Positions 44,632 to 52,963 of a DNA stretch of 64,000 nt are shown here, in pieces; the first letter of the stretch is position 1; every line of letters starts with the position of its first letter. Below the pieces are notes generated by a model. The model was not told the DNA's origin and ran no database searches. It was given only the letters and a program-made list of their open reading frames with translations. The stretch lies in NCBI RefSeq assembly GCF_002087085.1, contig NZ_MWQY01000009.1:1-64000 (forward strand). Direction: 5' to 3'. The translations under genes and the position numbers were made by a program. Source of the DNA: Marispirochaeta aestuarii. GTDB taxonomy: Bacteria > Spirochaetota > Spirochaetia > JC444 > Marispirochaetaceae.

Positions 44632-45245
44632 GCTTTGGCCTCCTCTTTTTCTTTCAGAAATACCCCTTTAACGACCCAGATAAAGATCGCCAGCATAAAA
44701 AAGGCACCAGGGGGCATAACCATGATCGCCCAGTTTGTCCACCAGTCTCCCATTACCTGAAAACCGAAAATGGTACCCGAACCCATGAGCTCCCGGAAAA
44801 AGGCAATGACCAGGAGTACATAGGAGTAGCCGATACCCGATGCCACTCCGTCAATCAGGGAGATTCCCGGGGGATTGTTCAGGGCAAAAGCTTCGGCGCG
44901 GCCCATGATAATACAGTTGGTTATGATCAGGCCGACATAGGGCCCGAGCTGACGGGAGATATCCGGCAGATAGGCCTTCAGCACAATATCCACAATAATC
45001 ACATAGGAAGCGATAATCAGGGTCTCCGCCATCATGCGTACCCGGCCTGGTATTTTCTTCCGCAGCAGGGATACGGTAAATCCCGAAAGGGTGGTAGTAA
45101 ACAGCACTCCCAGGCTCATTACCAGGGTATTTCGGAAGTTATTGGTAACCGCCAGGGTTGAACATATTCCCAGAATCTGGGCAAATACGGGGTTATCAGC
45201 GCCTATGGCGCCGACGAATACTTTCTTGGCCTGTCCTCTGGCCAT
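44628..45245 (-). CDS. nqrD: Na+-NQR subunit D
   Basis: 205 residues, six transmembrane segments. The iron-ligand cysteines are in GICSTLAVTNNF (about 28) and IITNCIIMGRAEAFA (about 110). The stretch GRAEAFALNNPPG is typical of the RnfE/NqrD group. It directly precedes nqrE and starts at the nqrC stop (one-base overlap). Confidence 0.92.
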   Translation of the reverse strand: MARGQAKKVFVGAIGADNPVFAQILGICSTLAVTNNFRNTLVMSLGVLFTTTLSGFTVSLLRKKIPGRVRMMAETLIIASYVIIVDIVLKAYLPDISRQLGPYVGLIITNCIIMGRAEAFALNNPPGISLIDGVASGIGYSYVLLVIAFFRELMGSGTIFGFQVMGDWWTNWAIMVMPPGAFFMLAIFIWVVKGVFLKEKEEAKA

Positions 45246-45850
45246 CAGCGCACCTCCTTCAGCAGTGCAGCCGCTTCTTCAGGGCTGTCGTTAACCATGT
45301 CCCGGACATAATTTGAGGTATAGGTTGCTCCGGTAATGGCATTGACCTCATTGGGACCGGTATTTTCCGCATCCTCCCTGACAAGGGAAAAGGGCGGAGA
45401 TTTCTGCCGGAACTGGGTCTTGAACCATTCTTCTTCGATACGGGCTCCGAGTCCGGGGGTCTCATTCTGTTTAATGAAGTCTATACCTGTCATGGTCTTG
45501 AGATCTGCATCAAAACCGATCAGGGCCTCAATCTCTCCCCAGAGACCAGGTCCGGTGACGCGAAAAGCGTAGGCCTGGCCTCCGTCGATCTCAAAAACGC
45601 CGGGTTTACCGTCCACCATGTATTCCTTTACATGCTCGGAGTAGACCTGGTTTATCTGATTGTTGCTTTCCGGGACCTGGATACCCGCACTGAAAAGCAC
45701 TGCCTTCTTCAGGAATATGGTCTCGTTCTCCTCCACCAGAGAAGCGGTCTGCAGGTAGATACCCGAGATAGCCGAGATAAAAACCACGGTGAGAAATACC
45801 ATAAAGAGAATGGGATAGACTCTTTCCTTGAAAAACGATACCTCCTGCAT
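45245..45850 (-). CDS. nqrC: Na+-NQR subunit C
   Basis: 201 residues: one N-terminal transmembrane helix (about 12-33), then a periplasmic FMN-binding domain. The covalent FMN attachment motif (S/T-GATxT) reads ITGATYTSNYV near residue 180, with the acceptor Thr. The chain is shorter than the usual 250 or so, mostly in the middle region. It overlaps nqrB's stop and nqrD's start by one base each. Confidence 0.9.
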   Translation of the reverse strand: MQEVSFFKERVYPILFMVFLTVVFISAISGIYLQTASLVEENETIFLKKAVLFSAGIQVPESNNQINQVYSEHVKEYMVDGKPGVFEIDGGQAYAFRVTGPGLWGEIEALIGFDADLKTMTGIDFIKQNETPGLGARIEEEWFKTQFRQKSPPFSLVREDAENTGPNEVNAITGATYTSNYVRDMVNDSPEEAAALLKEVR

Positions 45851-46812
45851 TACGCTGCTCCTTCTGCTTTGGCCTTCTTCCGCTTCCGGGTTTCAACTAT
45901 TGTATAGTTTAGAAGGGGGGCAAACATGTTGGCAAGAAGAATGGCGAAGGTGATTCCCTCCGGCCAGATGGAAAAGGTACGTATAAGAACTGTGAGAATC
46001 CCGATAAAAGCCCCGTAAATCCAACGGCCCAGGTTGGTTGTCTGCGCCGACGAAACGGGGTCGGTCGCCATGTACATCATTCCATAGAGAATACTGCCGG
46101 CGAACAGCGCGTAGTGGGGAGGAATGGCCCCCTCGACCCCGGAGAAGAAGAGGATGCTCTGCATGCCAAGAAAACCGAGAATCCCCGGCACCACAATATG
46201 CCAGGAGGCAGTCTTCTGTATCATCAGAATCAGACCGGTTATTATGATCAGCACAGCGGAGGTTTCTCCCAGAGACCCGGCGGTGGAACCGATGAAAAGA
46301 TCCATAAAGGGGACTGCTTTTCCCGCTGCAAGATCAATCAGCGGTGTAGCCTGGGATACCGTATCGACCGCAGGCTGCCAGGCGACAAAGCCTCCAAGGG
46401 CTCCTCCTACGGGCTGCACAAAGCGTGAGGAGAGGTGATATCCGAAGCTTGCGTAGATAAACGCCCTGCCGGAAATCGCGGGATTGAATACATTGCGCCC
46501 GAAACCGCCGAAAACCATCTTTCCGAAGATTACTCCGAAGGCTATGCCCACCCCGGCAATCCAGAAAGGGATTGTGGGGGGAAGGGAGAGGGCAAAAAGG
46601 AAGTTGGTCACAAAGACCGCAGAAGAGACCTTCTGCTTCCCTCCCCTGACAAAGATGTACTCCGATAGAAAACCAACAACATTTACAAACGCCAGAATCG
46701 CAAGGGATCGCCAGCCGTAAAAATAGACCGAAGCGATCACCAGCGGTATCAGGGCATAGACAACCTTGAGCATTATCGGCTGCTTCTGAATAACGCTATT
46801 TATTTTTGCCAT
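45850..46812 (-). CDS. nqrB: Na+-NQR subunit B
   Basis: About 320 residues with about ten transmembrane segments. The covalent FMN threonine lies in VSQATPLIDLAAG (about 160), and GRNVFNPAISGRAFIYASF follows the RnfD/NqrB signature. It is shorter than Vibrio NqrB (about 410), missing the extended N-terminus. The start at ATG 46812 is chosen for AAAGGG at the right spacing; the ATG at 46818 is too close to it. It is the first gene of the cluster: no nqrA precedes it. Confidence 0.88.
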   Translation of the reverse strand: MAKINSVIQKQPIMLKVVYALIPLVIASVYFYGWRSLAILAFVNVVGFLSEYIFVRGGKQKVSSAVFVTNFLFALSLPPTIPFWIAGVGIAFGVIFGKMVFGGFGRNVFNPAISGRAFIYASFGYHLSSRFVQPVGGALGGFVAWQPAVDTVSQATPLIDLAAGKAVPFMDLFIGSTAGSLGETSAVLIIITGLILMIQKTASWHIVVPGILGFLGMQSILFFSGVEGAIPPHYALFAGSILYGMMYMATDPVSSAQTTNLGRWIYGAFIGILTVLIRTFSIWPEGITFAILLANMFAPLLNYTIVETRKRKKAKAEGAA

Positions 46813-46824
46813 ATTCATCCCTTT

Positions 46825-46852
46825 ACTATATAAGACTGCTGAGAAATGTCAA
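46825..46852 (-). promoter_or_regulatory. Promoter of the nqrBCDEF cluster
   Basis: TTGACA (46852 to 46847) and TATAGT (46830 to 46825) on the minus strand are 16 bp apart. The start would be only a few bases before the ribosome site AAAGGG, giving a very short leader. This shows that nqrB really is the first gene. Confidence 0.7.
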
Positions 46853-47054
46853 TTTAAAGCTATCGACTGCTTCAATATAGATGTTCCTAAAGTTTAACGT
46901 CAAAGAAAAAAGAGAATTTCCCAAGGAGAATTTTTATTAGTACCTTAACGATGAAAGATGTTTGCCGGTAAGACCAATTCTTACTATTTTCATCAGGTTA
47001 TATGCGGCCGGTCCGGCATCTTTCGGAAAACATGCCAGAAAACAGGAGAGTAGA

Positions 47055-47495
47055 ATGACAAAATCGGCTTTTATGCAGGAACTTGAAAACATGCTGGATA
47101 TCGCAAAGACTGCGGTCCTTGCAACGGTCAGCGCAGACGGGTCGCCGGCAATGCGCTGGATGACGCCCTCGGTAATTCGCGGTCGTGCCGGGGCCCTCTA
47201 TGCGGTCACCTCCCGCACCTTCGCAAAAAGCGAACATCTGGCAAAAAACGCACAGGTTCAGTGGCTGCTGCAGAGCAAATCCCTGGACAAAATCATTACC
47301 GTCAACGGCAAGGTCAACATAATCGAAAACTCAGCCATGAAAGCGGAGGTCCTTGAAGCTATCGGGCCACGGCTCCCGGTTTTCTGGCGTGTCAATCCGG
47401 ATCCCGCGAATCTGGTGGTACTGGAAACAGTTGTGACAGAGGGCACCGTATTCATTCCCATGCGGGGCGAAAAGGATACGGTAAAATTCAATTAA
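47055..47495 (+). CDS. Pyridoxamine 5'-phosphate oxidase-fold protein (general stress 26-like)
   Basis: 146 residues in the split-barrel flavin fold: TAVLATVSADGSPAMRWMTPSVI (about 17-40) and LYAVTSRTFAKSEHLAKNAQVQWLL. Many relatives bind FMN or F420, but the reaction is unknown. The ATG at 47055 has GGAG 6 nt upstream; the frame is open upstream to 46962 without a start signal. It lies 14 bp before pdhA, so it probably belongs to the pyruvate dehydrogenase operon and is its first gene. Confidence 0.85.
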   Translation: MTKSAFMQELENMLDIAKTAVLATVSADGSPAMRWMTPSVIRGRAGALYAVTSRTFAKSEHLAKNAQVQWLLQSKSLDKIITVNGKVNIIENSAMKAEVLEAIGPRLPVFWRVNPDPANLVVLETVVTEGTVFIPMRGEKDTVKFN

Positions 47496-47509
47496 GCCAA
47501 GGAGGCTCC

Positions 47510-48490
47510 ATGAGTCTGGTAAAAAAATACGGAAAAGAGACGACCCTTTCCCTGCTTCAAAGCATGCTTTTGATGCGACGCTTCGAAGAAAAAGCGGGTC
47601 AGATGTACGGTCTGCGAAAAATCGGCGGCTTCTGTCACCTGTATATCGGCCAGGAAGCAGTTGCTGCGGGGACAATCGGAGCACTGGATTTAAAAAGTGA
47701 TTATATCATAGGCGGCTACCGCGACCATGGCCACGCCCTCGCAGTGGGGATGGACCCCAAGGCGATCATGGCGGAGCTCTACGGCAAGGCCACGGGCTGT
47801 TCAAAGGGCAAAGGCGGCTCCATGCACATGTATTCCGCGGAAAAGCATATGCTCGGAGGAAACGGGATTGTGGGCAGCCAGATTCCCGTCGGCACAGGGG
47901 TAGCCTGGAAAATCAAGTACATGGAAGAAAATGGAGTGGTCCTCTGCTATTTCGGCGACGGGGCCATACACCAGGGCGCGTTTCACGAAAGCCTCAACCT
48001 TGCAAAGATCCACGACCTGCCCATCATCTACATAGTGGAGAACAACCAGTACGGCATGGGCACCGATTTCAAGCGGGTCTCCGCGGTTCATGATCTGGCT
48101 CAGATGGGTTATGCCTACGATATACCCGGCAAGCAGCTTAACGGTATGCAGGTCATGGAGGTCTATGATGAGTTTGTAAACGCCGTCAAAAGCATCCGGG
48201 AAAAACCCCATCCCCTTTTCTACGAAATCAAGACCTATCGCTACCGGGGACATTCCATGAGCGATCCGGCGAAGTACCGAACACCCGAGGAACTTGAAGA
48301 ATACAAACAGCAGGACCCGATATCCATACTCCTCAAACAGATGCAGGAAGAAAAACTCATCACCGAGAAGGAGTACAAGAAGATGGACAACGATATCAAG
48401 GCTATCTGCGACGAGGCGGTGGATTTTGCGGAAAAGAGTCCCGAACCCGAGCTTTCCGCGCTTTACGAAGACGTCTTCGCTGAAGCATGA
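47510..48490 (+). CDS. pdhA: Pyruvate dehydrogenase E1 component, alpha subunit
   Basis: 326 residues. The thiamine diphosphate motif runs from GDGAIHQGAFHESLNLAKI (about 150-168) to VENNQYGMGT. The family start RRFEEKAGQMYG and the loop TYRYRGHSMSDP are present. With pdhB it decarboxylates pyruvate and passes acetyl to lipoate on E2. AAGGAGG lies 5-7 nt before the ATG. It is the acetoin/pyruvate heterotetramer type; the complete E1-E2-E3 set favours pyruvate. Confidence 0.95.
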   Translation: MSLVKKYGKETTLSLLQSMLLMRRFEEKAGQMYGLRKIGGFCHLYIGQEAVAAGTIGALDLKSDYIIGGYRDHGHALAVGMDPKAIMAELYGKATGCSKGKGGSMHMYSAEKHMLGGNGIVGSQIPVGTGVAWKIKYMEENGVVLCYFGDGAIHQGAFHESLNLAKIHDLPIIYIVENNQYGMGTDFKRVSAVHDLAQMGYAYDIPGKQLNGMQVMEVYDEFVNAVKSIREKPHPLFYEIKTYRYRGHSMSDPAKYRTPEELEEYKQQDPISILLKQMQEEKLITEKEYKKMDNDIKAICDEAVDFAEKSPEPELSALYEDVFAEA

Positions 48491-48530
48491 CCGGGAAACA
48501 TCTACCACCGCATACAAGGAGGAGGCGAAA

Positions 48531-49514
48531 ATGCCGGTAATTACATTCAGAGAAGCATTACGACAAGCCATGGACGAGGAGATGGCCCGGGACGATCGGG
48601 TCTTTCTGCTGGGAGAAGAAGTCGCCCAGTACAACGGCGCCTACAAGGTAACCCAGGGCTTGTGGGAAAAATACGGAGATAAACGTGTCGTCGACACGCC
48701 GATAACCGAGGAAGGCTTTACCGGCCTCGGGGTAGGTGCAGCCATGGTGGGGCTACGGCCCATTGTTGAGTGGATGACCTTAAATTTTGCCCTGATGGCC
48801 TATGACCAGGTGGTATCCAATGCCGCCAAAACGCGATATATGTCCGGCGGTCAGTTCAAACTGCCTATGGTCATGCGGGGCCCCAATGGTCCGGCTGAAT
48901 ATCTGGCCGCCCAGCACTCCCAGGCGCTTCAGTCCATATTTGCCCATATTCCCGGGCTCAAGGTTGTATCTCCCTCTACCCCCTACGACGCCAAGGGCCT
49001 GTTGAAAACCTCGATCAGGGACGACAACCCGGTAATCTTTCTCGAAGGAGAACTGATGTATGCCTGGAAGGGAGAAGTGCCCGAGGAGGAGTACCTGATA
49101 CCCCTGGGAAAGGCTGATGTAAAGCGGGAAGGCAGCGACGTTAGCCTCGTGAGTTACGGAAAGCCGATGCGGGTAACCCTGGAGGCGGCGGAGAAACTCG
49201 AAAAGGAAGGAATAAATGCGGAGGTAATCGATCTTCGCAGCATAAAACCCCTCGACGAGGAAGCCGTTTACGCTTCGGTACGCAAGACCCACTGCTGTGT
49301 GATTGTCGAGGAGTCCTGGCCCTTCGCGTCGGTGGGTTCCCACCTTGGATGGCTGATTTCCAGGAATGCCTTTGATTATCTGGACGCCCCGGTTGAGATG
49401 GTGGCCTCGGAGGAGGTCCCCATGCCCTACAACCATAAGCTTGAGCTCGCAGTACAACCCCAGGTACCGAAGATTGTCGCCGCCGCCAAAAAGGTCCTCT
49501 ACCTGGACAACTGA
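48531..49514 (+). CDS. pdhB: Pyruvate dehydrogenase E1 component, beta subunit
   Basis: 327 residues. The start MPVITFREALRQAMDEEM has AGGAGGAGG just upstream; the frame is open for 79 more codons inside pdhA but that is a shadow. FLLGEEVAQYNGAYKVTQGL, TPITEEGFTGLGVG and MRGPNGPAEYLAAQHSQ are standard E1-beta blocks. It forms the active site with pdhA. 40 bp after pdhA, 25 bp before E2. Confidence 0.95.
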   Translation: MPVITFREALRQAMDEEMARDDRVFLLGEEVAQYNGAYKVTQGLWEKYGDKRVVDTPITEEGFTGLGVGAAMVGLRPIVEWMTLNFALMAYDQVVSNAAKTRYMSGGQFKLPMVMRGPNGPAEYLAAQHSQALQSIFAHIPGLKVVSPSTPYDAKGLLKTSIRDDNPVIFLEGELMYAWKGEVPEEEYLIPLGKADVKREGSDVSLVSYGKPMRVTLEAAEKLEKEGINAEVIDLRSIKPLDEEAVYASVRKTHCCVIVEESWPFASVGSHLGWLISRNAFDYLDAPVEMVASEEVPMPYNHKLELAVQPQVPKIVAAAKKVLYLDN

Positions 49515-49539
49515 ATAGAAATATAGGAGAAGCTAGAGT

Positions 49540-50841
49540 ATGGCAGAACAAATATTGATGCTGGCCCTCTCCCCCACCATGGAAGAGGGAACCATAGCAA
49601 CGTGGAAAAAAAAGGAAGGCGACAAGGTATCAGAGGGAGATATAATCTGTGAGGTCGAGACCGACAAGGCGACCATGGATTACGAAAGCATACAGGAAGG
49701 GGTGCTCCTTAAAATCCTCGTCCCTGAAGGTGAAGACGCCGCTGTCGGTGTTCCCATAGCCATTATCGGGGAGGAGGGAGAAGATATCTCCGCCCTCGAA
49801 AAAGAGGCTTCTGAAACCGCCAAGGAGGCGGAAAAAGAAGAGGAAGCTGCCGGGGCCTCCGCGTCAGAAGAAAAGCCTGAAGCGAAGAAAGATAAACAGG
49901 AGAAGCCTGAAACTGCAGAAGACAAGACAGAAAAGGAGAGAGCAGACAAGCCCGCCGCAAAAAAGGAAGCGGTCACCACCGACGGATGGGTAAAAGCATC
50001 TCCCCTGGCCAGGGAGATAGCCCGGCAGAGGGGAATCGATATTGCTGCAATCGAGGGAAGCGGTCCCGGGGGCCGGGTCGTTAAAAAGGACGTCGAGTCT
50101 GCCCCGACCAGAGCCGGACGACCGGCAGCCTCTGGATTTGCACCGGCCCGGGCGGCAGGAGAGGACCGCACGGTCAAGGTCTCCAAAATGCGCAAGGCCA
50201 TTGCCGGCCGTCTGGCGGAATCAAAGTTCACCGCACCCCACTTCTACCTGAATGTCTCGGTCAGGGGCGAAGCCCTTATGGAGGCCAGAAACAGGATCAA
50301 TAAATCCCTCCAGGAAAAGATATCCGTAAACGCCTTTATCATGAAGCTGGCTGCGGAAGCGCTCAGGCGTCACCCCCGGGTTAACGCGGCCTGGGAGGGC
50401 GATACCATCAGGGAGTTCGGATCCGTTGACATAGGATTGGCGGTGGCCCTGGATGACGGGCTGATAACCCCTGTGGTACGAAACTGCGGAAACAAGGGAA
50501 TCGTCGAAATCGACGGCGAACTGAAGGAACTGATCCCCAGGGCTCAGGAAGGAAAACTCGCACCCGAAGAATACAGCGGAGCGGGATTCTCTGTCAGCAA
50601 CCTGGGTTCCTTCGGTATCGAGGAGTTTACCGCGATCATCAACCCCCCGGGATCGGCAATCCTTGCCGTGGGCACCCTGAACAAGGTTCCGGTGGTCCAG
50701 GAAGACGGGAGTCTCGGAACGGGGCTTGTCATGAAGTTTACCCTCTCCTGCGACCACAGGGTAGTCGACGGGGCGGAGGGTGCACGCTTTATGGCGACCC
50801 TCAAAAACAACTTTGAAAACCCCATGTCGGCTCTTCTCTAG
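49540..50841 (+). CDS. pdhC: Pyruvate dehydrogenase E2, dihydrolipoamide acetyltransferase
   Basis: 433 residues. One lipoyl domain (about 1-80) with the lipoylated lysine in VETDKATMDYE (about 42-46), then a Glu, Lys and Ala rich linker (about 85-145). The E3-binding domain is SPLAREIARQRGIDIAAIEGSGPGGRVVKKDV (about 150-182), and the catalytic domain (about 210-433) ends with the active His in SCDHRVVDGAEGA (about 405). The linker's charged repeat is unusual in base composition but normal for a flexible arm. Confidence 0.95.
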   Translation: MAEQILMLALSPTMEEGTIATWKKKEGDKVSEGDIICEVETDKATMDYESIQEGVLLKILVPEGEDAAVGVPIAIIGEEGEDISALEKEASETAKEAEKEEEAAGASASEEKPEAKKDKQEKPETAEDKTEKERADKPAAKKEAVTTDGWVKASPLAREIARQRGIDIAAIEGSGPGGRVVKKDVESAPTRAGRPAASGFAPARAAGEDRTVKVSKMRKAIAGRLAESKFTAPHFYLNVSVRGEALMEARNRINKSLQEKISVNAFIMKLAAEALRRHPRVNAAWEGDTIREFGSVDIGLAVALDDGLITPVVRNCGNKGIVEIDGELKELIPRAQEGKLAPEEYSGAGFSVSNLGSFGIEEFTAIINPPGSAILAVGTLNKVPVVQEDGSLGTGLVMKFTLSCDHRVVDGAEGARFMATLKNNFENPMSALL

Positions 50842-50852
50842 GGAGTGAAGAG

Positions 50853-50948
50853 ATGAAAAAGCGAAAGAACGGGTCCCCGGGCTTTCGCGCCAGGCAGAGC
50901 GGAGCCGGAGGCAGCATGCCGATGGCGACCGTAAGAAAGGAGTACTGA
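50853..50948 (+). CDS. Possible 31-residue leader ORF between pdhC and lpd
   Basis: ATG 50853 has GGAG 6 nt upstream, and the frame runs 31 codons to TGA at 50946, immediately followed by the ATG of lpd. The peptide is basic (KKRKN start, then GFRARQSGAGG, MPMATVRKEY). The lpd ribosome site GAAAGGAG lies inside it. Terminating ribosomes could restart at lpd, so the frame may serve only to couple translation. It could also be chance; no homologue is recalled. Confidence 0.4.
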   Translation: MKKRKNGSPGFRARQSGAGGSMPMATVRKEY

Positions 50949-52352
50949 ATGAGCGAAATAAGCACTGATCTTGCGATTCTCGGTGCGGGCCCCGGCGGTT
51001 ATGTGGCCGCCATACGGGCCGCCCAGCTGGGTCTCAAGGTAACGATAATAGAAAAGGAAAAGCTCGGAGGGGTCTGCCTTAACATAGGCTGCATTCCTTC
51101 CAAGGCTCTGATTCATCAGGCGGAGATCTTCAGACATGCCAGAGAAGCGGAAGCCCTGGGCATAAAGCTGGACCTCTCGGGCTTTGATTACGGCAGGGTC
51201 TTCAAGAAATCCAGGTCCGCCGCGGACCGGCTCTCCAAGGGCGTCGGTTTCCTGATGAAAAAGAACGAAATTCAGGTAGTTAACGGTACGGGGACTATAC
51301 TGGAGCCGGGCCTTATTGAGGTTACCGGAGCTGAGAACAAGAAAACACAGGTAAAGGCAAAAAACATAATCATAGCCACCGGCTCCCGACCACGCTCCAT
51401 TCCGGGCTTCGATTTTAATGAGAAAACAGTTCTCTCATCCACCGGCGCCCTGATGCTGGAGGAGTTGCCGAAGCGGCTGGTTATTCTTGGTGCCGGTGCC
51501 ATAGGCTGCGAGTTCGCCCATATAATGAGCAGCTTCGGTACGGAGGTTACCCTGGTGGAGATGCTGGACCAGATTCTCCCTGCAGAGGACCCGGATGCAT
51601 CCAAAGTCCTGGCGGCGGACTTCAAGAAACGGAAGATAGCTATCCACGTAAAAACAAGGGCCCTGGGATATAAAGAGACGAAAGAGGGACTCAGCATAGA
51701 GCTTGAAGGACCGGAGGGTAAGAAAAACACCATCACGGCTGATAAATTGCTTGTGGTAACTGGCAGAGTGCCCAACACCGGAGAGATCGGGCTTGAAAAC
51801 CTTGGAATAGCTTCGGAGAAGGGATTCATTCCCGTTGGCGATTTCTACCAGACCACCGTACCCCATGTTTATGCCATCGGGGATGTCGTATCGACTCCCC
51901 TGCTTGCCCACGTGGCCAGCAAGGAGGGAGAAATCGCCGTGGAACATATTGCAGGGCACTCTCCCGCTCCCGGGATCGATCCGAACCTCATTCCATCCGC
52001 CGTCTATACGGAACCGGAGATCGCCAGCTTCGGACTTACCAAAGACAAGGCCATACTGAAAGGTTTTTCCGCAGCTGAAACCAGCTTTCCCTACCGGGGA
52101 GCGGGAAAAGCGGTGGCCACCGAAGCGGCAGAAGGGATGGTGAAGATAGTCTACGATACGGGATCAAAGGAGATTCTTGGAGCCCATATCACCGGCAGCA
52201 GGGCAACGGAGATACTGCATGAGGTACTTCTGGCTAAATCATCTGAACTGCTGCCGGAGGACGTTGCTTCCATGATCCATGCCCACCCGACTCTGTCGGA
52301 AACGGTAATGGAATCAATGAAGATGATAGAAGGGGCTGCCATACATATTTAG
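50949..52352 (+). CDS. lpd: Dihydrolipoamide dehydrogenase (E3)
   Basis: 467 residues. FAD motif LGAGPGGYVAAIRAAQLG (about 11-28), the redox disulfide GGVCLNIGCIPSKAL, NAD motif LGAGAIGCEFAHIM, and the C-terminal His-Glu pair in HAHPTLSETVME (about 447-458). It reoxidises lipoamide and makes NADH. AAAGGAG lies 7 nt before the ATG. It closes the complex pdhA-pdhB-pdhC-lpd. Confidence 0.96.
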   Translation: MSEISTDLAILGAGPGGYVAAIRAAQLGLKVTIIEKEKLGGVCLNIGCIPSKALIHQAEIFRHAREAEALGIKLDLSGFDYGRVFKKSRSAADRLSKGVGFLMKKNEIQVVNGTGTILEPGLIEVTGAENKKTQVKAKNIIIATGSRPRSIPGFDFNEKTVLSSTGALMLEELPKRLVILGAGAIGCEFAHIMSSFGTEVTLVEMLDQILPAEDPDASKVLAADFKKRKIAIHVKTRALGYKETKEGLSIELEGPEGKKNTITADKLLVVTGRVPNTGEIGLENLGIASEKGFIPVGDFYQTTVPHVYAIGDVVSTPLLAHVASKEGEIAVEHIAGHSPAPGIDPNLIPSAVYTEPEIASFGLTKDKAILKGFSAAETSFPYRGAGKAVATEAAEGMVKIVYDTGSKEILGAHITGSRATEILHEVLLAKSSELLPEDVASMIHAHPTLSETVMESMKMIEGAAIHI

Positions 52353-52415
52353 TGGTCCCCGGGGAACTACTTTAGTATATTGATAAGGATTATAAATCAG
52401 TATAAGGAGATAATT

Positions 52416-52922
52416 ATGGAACGATCTGTTTCAACCATGCACGGAAACGCAATAACCCTGGTAGGTCAGGAACTGAAAGTCGGAGACAAGGCGCCGGATT
52501 TTACTGTCCTGGATAATGAACTGATGCCGAAATCCCTGAGTGACTACGCCGGGAAAAAGAAGCTCATCAGCGTCGTGCCCTCCCTGGACACAGGCGTGTG
52601 CGATGCCCAGACCCGCAGATTCAACGAGGAGGCGTCGAAACTTGGCGCTGATGTTGTAATTCTCACCATCAGTATGGACCTGCCTTTTGCCCAGAAGCGC
52701 TGGTGCGGTGCAGCCGGGGTGGATCAGGTAATAACCCTTTCGGACCATCGGGACGCGGATTTCGGACAGCGCTACGGTATGCTGATCAAGGAACTCAGGC
52801 TGTTGAACCGCGGTATTTTCGTTGTTGATGAAAACGACGTCATACGCTACATTGAAACAGTAAAAGAGAATACAAATCACCCCGACTATGATGCCGCGCT
52901 GAAGGCTCTTAAAGCATTATAG
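52416..52922 (+). CDS. tpx: Thiol peroxidase (Tpx)
   Basis: About 168 residues, an atypical 2-Cys peroxiredoxin. The peroxidatic Cys is in [15 protein letters not shown] (about 61) and the resolving Cys in QKRWCGAAG (about 95). [10 protein letters not shown] opens the fold. It reduces peroxides with thioredoxin. AAGGAG lies 5 nt before ATG 52416. It is 63 bp after lpd and 41 bp before the flavodiiron gene, which suggests a shared oxidative-defence role. Confidence 0.94.
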   Translation: MERSVSTMHGNAITLVGQELKVGDKAPDFTVLDNELMPKSLSDYAGKKKLISVVPSLDTGVCDAQTRRFNEEASKLGADVVILTISMDLPFAQKRWCGAAGVDQVITLSDHRDADFGQRYGMLIKELRLLNRGIFVVDENDVIRYIETVKENTNHPDYDAALKALKAL

Positions 52923-52963
52923 GTCTCTCCCTGGAAGGAGAGTTCCGGGGAAAAGAGGGATCA

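Noticed and set aside
49780-49980. Repetitive Glu/Lys/Ala region as a possible repeat array or insertion
   Set aside because: It is the flexible linker between the lipoyl and E3-binding domains of pdhC, expected in this family.
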